10,739 nucleotides of DNA, from assembly GCF_049310925.1 (NCBI RefSeq), contig NZ_JBMERP010000098.1, positions 1 through 10,739 of the forward strand. Direction: 5' to 3'. This stretch comes from Virgibacillus_F sp049310925 (GTDB lineage: Bacteria > Bacillota > Bacilli > Bacillales > Amphibacillaceae). The notes below the pieces were generated by a model. That model ran no database searches, had not been told where the DNA came from, and was given only the letters and a program-made list of their open reading frames with translations. Numbering within the stretch: position 1 is the first letter of the stretch; each line of letters opens with the position of its first letter. A program made the translations under genes and the position numbers. Positions 6,113 through 10,739 of this stretch are shown here, piece after piece.

Positions 6113-6637
6113 CTACTGTTCAGCTAGTTTGTCAGCAAATGCCTTTACATAGGGTGGCAGATCTGGCGGGCGTCGGCTTGATATGATATGACCATCAACG
6201 GTAACAGCCTCATCAATCCACGTGGCACCTGCATTTGTCATGTCATCTTTAATTCCAGGTGTACTGGTTACTTTTCGTCCTTTTAAAATATCGGCGGAAA
6301 TAAGTACCCAACCCGCATGACAGATTTGCCCAATTGGCTTTTCTGTTTGGTCCATTGTCCGAATAAACTCCAATACCTCAGGGTAGCGCCTTAACTTATC
6401 CGGTGCCCATCCTCCCGGAACAAGAATTGCATCATAGGCCTCAGCCTTAACGTCAGAGAATGCATATGCCGATTCTGCTGGCACACCATACTTCCCAACA
6501 TATTTCTTGTTTGCCTCTTTTCCAACTAAATGAACGTCGGCGCCTTCTTCCTGGAGTCTTAATATAGGGTACCATAACTCCAAATCTTCAAAATCATCTT
6601 CCACTAGTGCAATGACTTTTTTATCTTTAAGTCGCAT
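6113..6637 (-). CDS. DJ-1/PfpI-family protein (174 aa)
   Basis: This cytoplasmic alpha/beta protein belongs to the PfpI branch of the DJ-1 superfamily, whose members act in stress protection, with protease, glyoxalase or deglycase activities reported for different relatives. The catalytic set is complete: Glu17 ('DDFEDLE'), nucleophile Cys106 in 'GQICHAGW' and adjacent His107. The 'VPGGWAPD' loop (73-80) and the 'STPGIKDDM.NAGATW.DE.V..DG..ISSR.P.DL' block (125-160) match the archaeal PH1704-like PfpI group closely. The start codon has an excellent site, AAGGAGGTG seven bases upstream. The gene is divergent from the YjbQ-family gene and convergent with the acetyltransferase gene, so it is transcribed alone. 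In bacilli, relatives are general stress proteins; this exact one I do not name. Confidence 0.93.
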   Translation of the reverse strand: MRLKDKKVIALVEDDFEDLELWYPILRLQEEGADVHLVGKEANKKYVGKYGVPAESAYAFSDVKAEAYDAILVPGGWAPDKLRRYPEVLEFIRTMDQTEKPIGQICHAGWVLISADILKGRKVTSTPGIKDDMTNAGATWIDEAVTVDGHIISSRRPPDLPPYVKAFADKLAEQ

Positions 6638-6668
6638 ACAAGCACCTCCTTATAGTTTCTATTCTTCT

Positions 6669-6697
6669 ATTGTAACAAAGGGAGAATTCAAATTCGA
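6669..6697 (-). promoter_or_regulatory. Candidate promoter of the DJ-1/PfpI gene
   Basis: On the minus strand TACAAT (6674-6669) is a good -10 box, 5/6, about 30 bases before the start codon. Seventeen bases upstream TCGAAT (6697-6692) is a poor -35. No clear sigma-B (GTTT...GGGTAT) pattern is visible. Confidence 0.35.
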
Positions 6698-6717
6698 TTT
6701 ATAGTCTAAGCTAGTGA

Positions 6718-6747
6718 TTCATAACTGTGCTATGAACGTGTTATAGT
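6718..6747 (+). promoter_or_regulatory. Candidate promoter of the YjbQ-family gene
   Basis: TTCATA (6718-6723) and TATAGT (6742-6747) are separated by 18 bases, giving 4/6 and 5/6 sigma-A matches. The start codon at 6806 lies about 58 bases downstream. Confidence 0.45.
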
Positions 6748-6805
6748 AGTTTTCAGGCGAACCTGAATGGGAACACTATCTATAACCTTTAGACAGGAGA
6801 GAGAG

Positions 6806-7216
6806 ATGTTGAGCAAATCGTTATTTACGTTTGATATAACAACTAATGAAACGCAATCTTTTACCAATTTGGATCACTATTTAGATGAAGCGATAACGAA
6901 TAGTGGTGTACAGAACGGAATCATGGTTGTTTATTGTCCGCATACAACTGCGGCAATTACAATAAATGAAAACGCAGATCCGGATGTGAAAACAGATTTA
7001 AAGCTAGGTCTGAATCAAACTTTTCCTAATAAGAATGAGTATGTTCATATGGAAGGAAATTCGGATGGACATATGAAGTCATCTGTAGTTGGTGCTAGCG
7101 AAACGTTAATTATTTCTGAAGGAGAGTTAATCCTCGGTACATGGCAGAGTGTTTATTTTTGTGAATTCGACGGGCCCAGAAACAGAACCTTTCATGTAAA
7201 GATAATAGAGGGGTAA
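6806..7216 (+). CDS. yjbQ: YjbQ-family (UPF0047) protein (136 aa)
   Basis: This is a compact soluble beta-barrel protein of the YjbQ family, annotated as secondary thiamine-phosphate synthase because some members show weak activity of that type; the true role is uncertain. ATG 6806 follows AGGAG by about six bases and gives the family's normal length of 130-140 residues; ATG 6767 lacks a site. The signature residues are intact: 'YCPHTTAAITINENADPDV' (43-61) with His46, 'GNSDGHMKSSVVGASET' (84-100) with His89, and 'LGTWQSVYFCEFDGPRNR' (110-127). The histidines and acidic residues are thought to bind metal or phosphate. It has its own promoter and terminator and stands as a single gene. Confidence 0.93.
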   Translation: MLSKSLFTFDITTNETQSFTNLDHYLDEAITNSGVQNGIMVVYCPHTTAAITINENADPDVKTDLKLGLNQTFPNKNEYVHMEGNSDGHMKSSVVGASETLIISEGELILGTWQSVYFCEFDGPRNRTFHVKIIEG

Positions 7217-7266
7217 GCTAAAAAAAGGCTTAAGTGAATAAGAATAGAGAACCTTTGGATTTAATT

Positions 7267-7292
7267 ACACCACATACGCTGTGGTGTTTTTT
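7267..7292 (+). terminator. Rho-independent terminator of the YjbQ-family gene
   Basis: ACACCACA (7267-7274) pairs with TGTGGTGT (7280-7287) around a TACGC loop and runs into TTTTTT (7287-7292). It lies 50 bases after the stop codon. Confidence 0.85.
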
Positions 7293-7340
7293 GCTGTCAG
7301 AATTTATAAAGTTACTTTACCAGGTTAGAAGGAAAAAGCC

Positions 7341-7368
7341 TTTACAAAATAGAATGGATAACTATAAC
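7341..7368 (+). promoter_or_regulatory. Candidate sigma-A promoter of the ECF operon
   Basis: TTTACA (7341-7346) and TATAAC (7363-7368) are 5/6 matches to each sigma-A box with a 16-base spacer. A second TATAAT (7400-7405) lies nearer the gene but without a good -35. An ECF-type autoregulated promoter (AAC followed by N16 and CGTC) cannot be shown, although CGTC occurs at 7408-7411. Confidence 0.45.
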
Positions 7369-7410
7369 TAAAAAGTCACAAAACTGTAGGGTTTGTTCGT
7401 ATAATATCGT

Positions 7411-7425
7411 CTACTATATTAGTAG
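7411..7425. promoter_or_regulatory. Small inverted repeat in the ECF gene leader
   Basis: CTACTA (7411-7416) and TAGTAG (7420-7425) are perfect inverted repeats with a TAT centre, just before the ribosome binding site. They could be an operator or a weak leader hairpin. Confidence 0.3.
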
Positions 7426-7448
7426 GCAGGAAGGGGGGAAGAGAAAGT

Positions 7449-7994
7449 GTGGATGAAACACTAATTGAAAAGGTAAAGAGTGGAAACGACCACGCTTTTA
7501 GACTTCTTGTTGAAAAGTATCGAATACATATATACAAAAGTGTTTATGCAGTTCTTCGCAATCACAAGGATACAGAAGACGCAGTACAAGAAGTTTTTTT
7601 GAAAATCTATCATGCTCTTCCCCAGTATAAGAATCAGGGGTTTAAAACATGGATCACAAGAATAGCAGTGAACCACGCGATTGATAGTAAGCGAAAACAC
7701 ATTCGAAGACAAGAAGATATTCAGATTGATAATGAATCTAGCAATCTGAATGTCTCGCAAACAGATAGTTTGGAGCAAGTGGTATTAGACAATGAAATGA
7801 AGCGGCTGGTCAGGAATCAGCTGAACGAACTTCCTGACAATTATCGTGAGGTTATGATTGGTTATTACATAAATGAAAAAACCCATAAGCAACTAGCCGA
7901 AGAACAACAGGTTCAAATTAAATCAATTGAAACAAAGTTATACCGTGCAAGGCAGTGGATAAGAAAACATTGGAAGGAGGAGGATTTTTCATGA
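7449..7994 (+). CDS. ECF-type RNA polymerase sigma factor (181 aa)
   Basis: This is an extracytoplasmic-function sigma factor that should redirect RNA polymerase to a small regulon once freed from its anti-sigma factor. Region 2 spans about 12-82. It includes 'DTEDAVQEVFLKIY' (41-54) for core binding and 'FKTWITRIAVNHAIDSKRK' (65-83) for -10 recognition. A charged linker (84-116) leads to region 4 (117-173), with 'LPDNYREVMIGYYINEKTHK' and the -35-binding helix 'SIETKLYRARQWIRK' (159-173). GTG 7449 is chosen from the purine-rich AGGAAGGGGGG upstream. The stop overlaps the anti-sigma start (ATGA). There is no extra C-terminal domain, so control is expected through the membrane-bound anti-sigma factor. 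I cannot equate it with a named Bacillus sigma factor. Confidence 0.95.
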   Translation: MDETLIEKVKSGNDHAFRLLVEKYRIHIYKSVYAVLRNHKDTEDAVQEVFLKIYHALPQYKNQGFKTWITRIAVNHAIDSKRKHIRRQEDIQIDNESSNLNVSQTDSLEQVVLDNEMKRLVRNQLNELPDNYREVMIGYYINEKTHKQLAEEQQVQIKSIETKLYRARQWIRKHWKEEDFS

Positions 7995-8431
7995 ATCATG
8001 TCTCATATGAGAATTGGAGCAGATATGTGAATGACGAACTGGAAGAAAAGGTTCGCAAGCAATATGAAGACCACCTCTACACGTGCGACCAATGTTTAGT
8101 AGTTTATTCAGAGGCTGTTAAAGCGGCAGACATTCCAATACCATTATCGACAACGAGTGAGATGATACTAGATGGATTGATAAGTGAAAATCTCGAACTA
8201 GGAAACTCAACGGGAAAAACTAGTTTCTTTCAAAAAGCTGGATTTCATTATTTCGTGGCAGCAGCAATGACGATCATACTGATGTCATCAGGTGTTTTCT
8301 CACAACTAATAAATGTGGTAAATGAATTTGAGTCGCTTGATAAAAAAGAGTCCTCCATTGTGTCAGGACTCATGGATAAATCATTTTCAATAATTGATCG
8401 AGTTGAAATAGGATCGAAGGAGGAAAATTAA
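7991..8431 (+). CDS. Zinc-finger transmembrane anti-sigma factor (146 aa)
   Basis: The N-terminal domain (1-40) carries the ZAS/zf-HC2 motif His28-x3-Cys32-x2-Cys35 in 'HLYTCDQC', which sequesters ECF sigma factors in the cytoplasm. One hydrophobic span lies near 86-107, and residues 108-146 should be outside the membrane as a short sensor tail. ATG 7991 is chosen because GGAGGAGG (7976-7983) lies seven bases upstream and the ATGA overlap couples it to the sigma gene; the in-frame GTG at 7955 lies inside the sigma gene without a site. The outside tail is too small for a folded sensor, so signal reception may depend on regulated proteolysis or on the two membrane proteins encoded next. Confidence 0.92.
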   Translation: MNHVSYENWSRYVNDELEEKVRKQYEDHLYTCDQCLVVYSEAVKAADIPIPLSTTSEMILDGLISENLELGNSTGKTSFFQKAGFHYFVAAAMTIILMSSGVFSQLINVVNEFESLDKKESSIVSGLMDKSFSIIDRVEIGSKEEN

Positions 8432-8433
8432 AC

Positions 8434-9513
8434 ATGAATAAGAAAAATCCGATTCTGGCATTTTTATTAGCAATTTTTCCGGGTGGCGGTTTACTGTACT
8501 TAGGAAAATTACGAGGTATCTTTTATACAATCGTAGTTTTCGGATTACCTATTATGGCGATTGTTGCTCGCATTGTCTTTGGTTACTATTTTGATATATT
8601 ACAGGTATTTCTGGCTGTAGTTGCGCTACTTTTATATATCGTTAATTTTATTGATACGACTGTCACAGCTTCAGGTCTTCTTAAGTCTAAAGTTAACGAG
8701 GAGTCAGGCGCTACTGTACAAAACATAGAAACGGAGCGGTTCTTTACAATTATATTGTCATTTGTTCCAGGTCTGGGTCATTTTCAATTAGGCCTTGTAA
8801 ACCGGGGGCTTACTATTTTAGCAGCGTTTCTGGGTTTGGGCGTAATGGTAGTATTTGTCACAGCTGTTTCAGGCCGAGATGAGTTTCTTGTATTTCTGGC
8901 ATTCCTGCCGATCATTTGGGTATATGGTTTTTTCGATTCCATGCAACAACTGACAAAAAAACAAAAGGGTGAAGAACTTGTAGACCGTTCCATTCTAGAA
9001 GATTTAGAAATGAGACAGGAGGATGGGAGAAAGAGTAAATCAATTGCCATTTTTTTATCGATTTTTCCTGGTGCTGGGCATCTATATCTTGGTATGCAAA
9101 GGCGAGGGGTTCAGTTAATGGCAGCCTTTCTCTTTTCAATTTATATTCTTGATGTGCTAAGACTTAGTATCTTTCTCTTTTTAGTACCAATCATATGGTT
9201 CTATAGTTTCTTTGATGGTTTACAACGTGCATCAAAGCATGGAAAGGAACCTATCGATGATACACCAGTTATATCTTACCTGATTAATCATCAAAAATGG
9301 GTGGGGATTGGTTTAATCGTTTTTGGATCGTACTACTTATTAGAAAATATAGTAGTTCCGGCAGCGGCACCATTTCTCGGGCAATTCTTTAATGTTGACA
9401 TCACTTATTGGTTCAGCAGTTATTTCCAAACCGCTGTTGTTTGCGTCTTGCTTATTGGCGGTGGAATTAAACTTTTAGCTGGAACGAAGAAAAAAGAGGG
9501 GGATACAGAATGA
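8434..9513 (+). CDS. Triplicated-module membrane protein (359 aa)
   Basis: This polytopic protein is built from three tandem copies of one module of about 65-70 residues. Each copy starts with a hydrophobic segment ending in a glycine-rich turn: 'FPGGGLLYLG' (15-24), 'VPGLGHFQLG' (111-120) and 'FPGAGHLYLG' (211-220). A conserved R-G follows four to five residues later, then two hydrophobic stretches, and each ends in an aromatic-Asp motif (FID 72-74, FFD 166-168, FFD 259-261). The turn resembles that of TM2-type domains. Charged linkers (81-102, 171-202) separate the copies, and two further spans lie near 289-306 and 333-349. GAAGGAGG sits ten bases before ATG 8434, three bases after the anti-sigma stop. 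The stop overlaps the next start. Function is unknown; the context suggests a part in the sigma-factor response. Confidence 0.9.
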   Translation: MNKKNPILAFLLAIFPGGGLLYLGKLRGIFYTIVVFGLPIMAIVARIVFGYYFDILQVFLAVVALLLYIVNFIDTTVTASGLLKSKVNEESGATVQNIETERFFTIILSFVPGLGHFQLGLVNRGLTILAAFLGLGVMVVFVTAVSGRDEFLVFLAFLPIIWVYGFFDSMQQLTKKQKGEELVDRSILEDLEMRQEDGRKSKSIAIFLSIFPGAGHLYLGMQRRGVQLMAAFLFSIYILDVLRLSIFLFLVPIIWFYSFFDGLQRASKHGKEPIDDTPVISYLINHQKWVGIGLIVFGSYYLLENIVVPAAAPFLGQFFNVDITYWFSSYFQTAVVCVLLIGGGIKLLAGTKKKEGDTE

Positions 9514-10181
9514 GGACGTGGCGTGTAGGAAGCATTTCCATGGGTGCATCACTCCTTCTCTTGGGATTGCTGTTACTTTTTACTCAACTTTTTCACATAG
9601 AAGCCTCCTTAGCTTTGTTAACATGGTGGCCTATAATATTAGTTATCCTTGGTGTAGAAATTCTGTTATATCTTTTATTTTCAAAGCAAGAAAAACCTAA
9701 TGTAAAATATGATTTACTTAGTATCTTATTTGTTGGGATTATTGGGATGGCAGGTATTGGTTTTACAATTTTTACAGCAACAGGAGTTTTGGACAAATTT
9801 AATGATTGGACCACGATGGAATTAAAAACAATGGATCTCCCTGAATATGAAAATGATATTGGCAAAGATATTAAGCGAGTTGTGGTAGATGAGGCATGGC
9901 AAGGGGTACGCATTGAAGATACAAAAAATGAGGTGGTAAGTATATTTGGTACTTATCATGCCCAAACCCTAGAAGATAAGAAACCAATTACATCCGTTCA
10001 GGATTATTTATTAATCAAAGAAGTAGGGGATACATTGTATGTACAATTTAAGCCAGTACACACCCTTTCCCAACCTTTTCAGGATAGAGTTGATATGAAT
10101 GCCACCCTAGTTGTTCCATCTGATTTAAAGGTGGAAGTAATCAGTGAACATAACGATAGTATTGTATCGGTAAAACAATAG
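9510..10181 (+). CDS. LiaI/LiaF-like membrane protein with partial adhesin-like domain (223 aa)
   Basis: The N-terminus has three hydrophobic spans (about 12-30, 34-57, 68-92). They contain 'LLTWWPIILVILGVEIL' (36-52), the WWP...LG signature of LiaI/LiaF/DUF5668-type membrane domains linked to cell-envelope stress in Firmicutes. After a linker, 120-223 is beta-rich, with 'VNATLVVPSDLKVEV'-like strands ('VDMNATLVVPSDLKVEVISEHND', 194-216) typical of the first part of DUF4097/LiaF C-terminal beta-helical domains. The chain stops soon after this strand, where relatives normally continue for several more turns, so it appears C-terminally shortened. Start ATG 9510 overlaps the previous stop (ATGA). 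The abrupt end and the repeat-rich DNA after it suggest damage by insertion or deletion. Confidence 0.85.
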   Translation: MRTWRVGSISMGASLLLLGLLLLFTQLFHIEASLALLTWWPIILVILGVEILLYLLFSKQEKPNVKYDLLSILFVGIIGMAGIGFTIFTATGVLDKFNDWTTMELKTMDLPEYENDIGKDIKRVVVDEAWQGVRIEDTKNEVVSIFGTYHAQTLEDKKPITSVQDYLLIKEVGDTLYVQFKPVHTLSQPFQDRVDMNATLVVPSDLKVEVISEHNDSIVSVKQ

Positions 10182-10220
10182 TCATTAGTGGGTACAGAAC
10201 AAGGCATTTTTCATAAGTCA

Positions 10221-10387
10221 GTCGCAGTTGATGGAAATTGCGACGTAGTGAAAACTACGGAAATACATTCCGTGGGAGCTCCTCATGTTAAGGAATCAAC
10301 CGTTAAACGAAAGTATCAACCGTCGCTGCGGAGTCTAACCGATGCCTTTCCTCACGTAGGAATCACTGTTTTTCCTTCGCTAACATG
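10221..10387. repeat. Multi-hairpin segment, possible structured RNA or mobile repeat
   Basis: Five closely packed inverted repeats occur after the LiaF-like gene. GTCGCAGTT/AATTGCGAC spans 10221-10244 (one G-U pair), GTAGT-GAAA-ACTAC spans 10245-10258 with a GNRA-type tetraloop, and CGGAA/TTCCG spans 10258-10272. TTCCT/AGGAA spans 10348-10362. An outer stem joins CATGTTAAGGAA (10284-10295) to TTCCT plus TAACATG (10373-10387) across a 4-base bulge. ATCAACCGT is directly repeated at 10295-10303 and 10315-10323. The segment is more GC-rich than the genes beside it. I do not recognise a known riboswitch or intron. A 66-codon frame over it lacks protein character. Confidence 0.55.
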
Positions 10388-10428
10388 ATGTTTAAATAGC
10401 ACTTTATAGCTCATTCACTATTACGATA

Positions 10429-10612
10429 GTTGCTTGGAGCGGAGGACCGTTGACTCCTGCGGGAACAGCACGAGTCCGAAGACCCCGCAGAGTGATAGAT
10501 GGTGAAGGCCGACTAAAACCGTCCTTTGCGGACAACATCGGCATACCCCTTGTCGGGGCAAGGGGGCTGAGGCCGTGCCCGCGGAAAGCAACGGTACGCA
10601 GCGAAAAACAAC
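10429..10612. repeat. Bacillaceae-type GC-rich dispersed repeat with enlarged centre
   Basis: The ends GTTGCTTGGAGC (10429-10440) and GCGAAAAACAAC (10601-10612) are partly inverted. Inside them ACCGTTG (10446-10452) and CAACGGT (10589-10595) are a perfect inverted pair. The blocks GACTCCTGCGGGAACAGCAC (10452-10471), GACCCCGCAG (10481-10490), and GGCTGAGGCCGTGCCCGCGG (10564-10583) followed by AAAGC are ones I recall from intergenic repeats scattered in Bacillaceae genomes. In those elements the two halves are separated by only about 20-25 bases; here 10491-10561 is longer and carries its own hairpins (GTCC/GGAC within GCCGA/TCGGC, then CCCCTTG/CAAGGGG). A 76-codon frame across it is not protein-like. 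Confidence 0.7.
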
Positions 10613-10613
10613 T

Positions 10614-10630
10614 CAGCGCTTACGTCGCTG
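10614..10630. repeat. Small hairpin flanking the GC-rich repeat
   Basis: CAGCG (10614-10618) and CGCTG (10626-10630) are a perfect inverted pair around CTTACGT. It lies directly beyond the repeat end and may belong to the same element. Confidence 0.35.
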
Positions 10631-10685
10631 TTTATAGATTTCGTGTCAAAAACAACAATCTTTTAGATACAGTTGAATAGATAGC

Positions 10686-10723
10686 ACAAAAAGCTGGAAG
10701 GATAAATTCTTCCAGCTTTTTGT
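10686..10723 (+). terminator. Strong bidirectional terminator
   Basis: ACAAAAAGCTGGAAG (10686-10700) pairs perfectly over 15 bases with CTTCCAGCTTTTTGT (10709-10723) around GATAAATT. Each arm supplies a U-rich tail in its own direction. It is the first clear terminator after the ECF sigma operon and may end that transcript, about 500 bases past the last gene; it could also serve a gene on the opposite strand beyond the window. Confidence 0.8.
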
Positions 10724-10739
10724 ATGGGTCTAAAACTAG

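Noticed and set aside
7461..7778. 105-codon minus-strand frame inside the sigma gene
   Set aside because: It is fully antisense to a well-supported sigma factor and has no ribosome binding site or recognisable motif.
8784..9139. Minus-strand frames within the triplicated membrane protein gene
   Set aside because: They arise from the complementary strand of a clearly coding region and encode low-complexity serine/arginine-rich peptides.
9593..9913. 106-codon minus-strand frame in the LiaF-like gene
   Set aside because: It is antisense to a supported gene, with no start signal.
10221..10272. Group II intron domain V or a c-di-GMP riboswitch
   Set aside because: The GAAA-capped hairpin is superficially similar, but the conserved stem sequences of either class are absent and no intron-encoded protein is present.
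10188..10388. 66-codon open frame after the LiaF-like gene, in the same frame past one TAG
   Set aside because: It has no ribosome binding site, its predicted peptide has no domain-like pattern, and the DNA is dominated by hairpins. I treat it as part of a structured or repeated segment; readthrough of the TAG is not supported.
10450..10680. 76-codon open frame across the GC-rich repeat
   Set aside because: It lies over a dispersed non-coding repeat, has no start signal, and owes its arginine/proline-rich translation to the GC-rich DNA.

Overview
The window looks like chromosomal DNA of a low-GC Firmicute, most likely a member of the Bacillaceae. The evidence is strong purine-rich ribosome binding sites, frequent TTG and GTG starts, U-run intrinsic terminators, Firmicute-type families (PadR plus HAAS, ECF sigma plus zinc-finger anti-sigma, LiaI/LiaF-type membrane protein, YjbQ) and a GC-rich dispersed repeat of a type I associate with Bacillaceae near the right end. 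The genus cannot be fixed from the sequence alone. All genes are on the + strand except the DJ-1/PfpI gene at 6113-6637.

Layout. 1-1200 is the C-terminal part of an FtsX-type ABC permease, cut by the window edge. 1201-2119 is mostly non-coding or decayed DNA: a hairpin, a 15-bp palindrome at the start of a doubtful 63-aa ORF, three direct repeats with core AGTACCCGACTTT, a TGTGA-N6-TCACA palindrome, a clear terminator and a relic resembling the end of a Gfo/Idh/MocA oxidoreductase. 2120-3350 holds two unassigned membrane proteins, the second with a soluble domain that may be PH-like, followed by a possible frameshifted remnant. 3674-5348 is a self-contained regulatory module: a 43-bp near-palindrome, a PadR repressor, a HAAS-domain membrane protein and a small single-span protein, all overlapping. 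5473-6637 contains a GNAT acetyltransferase and a convergent DJ-1/PfpI protein with a hairpin terminator between them. 6806-7216 is a YjbQ-family protein with its own terminator.

7341-10181 is the most coherent system: a promoter, an ECF sigma factor, its zinc-finger anti-sigma factor, a 359-aa membrane protein built of three tandem copies of one module, and a protein with a LiaI/LiaF-like membrane domain plus the start of an adhesin-like (DUF4097-type) beta domain. The four genes overlap or nearly touch and so form one operon, plausibly an envelope-stress circuit in which the membrane proteins act in sensing or response.

The last gene seems short at its C-terminus. It is followed by about 500 bases without a convincing gene: a run of closely packed hairpins (10221-10387), a GC-rich repeat of about 184 bp with an enlarged, hairpin-rich centre (10429-10612), and a strong terminator at 10686-10723 that may serve the whole operon.
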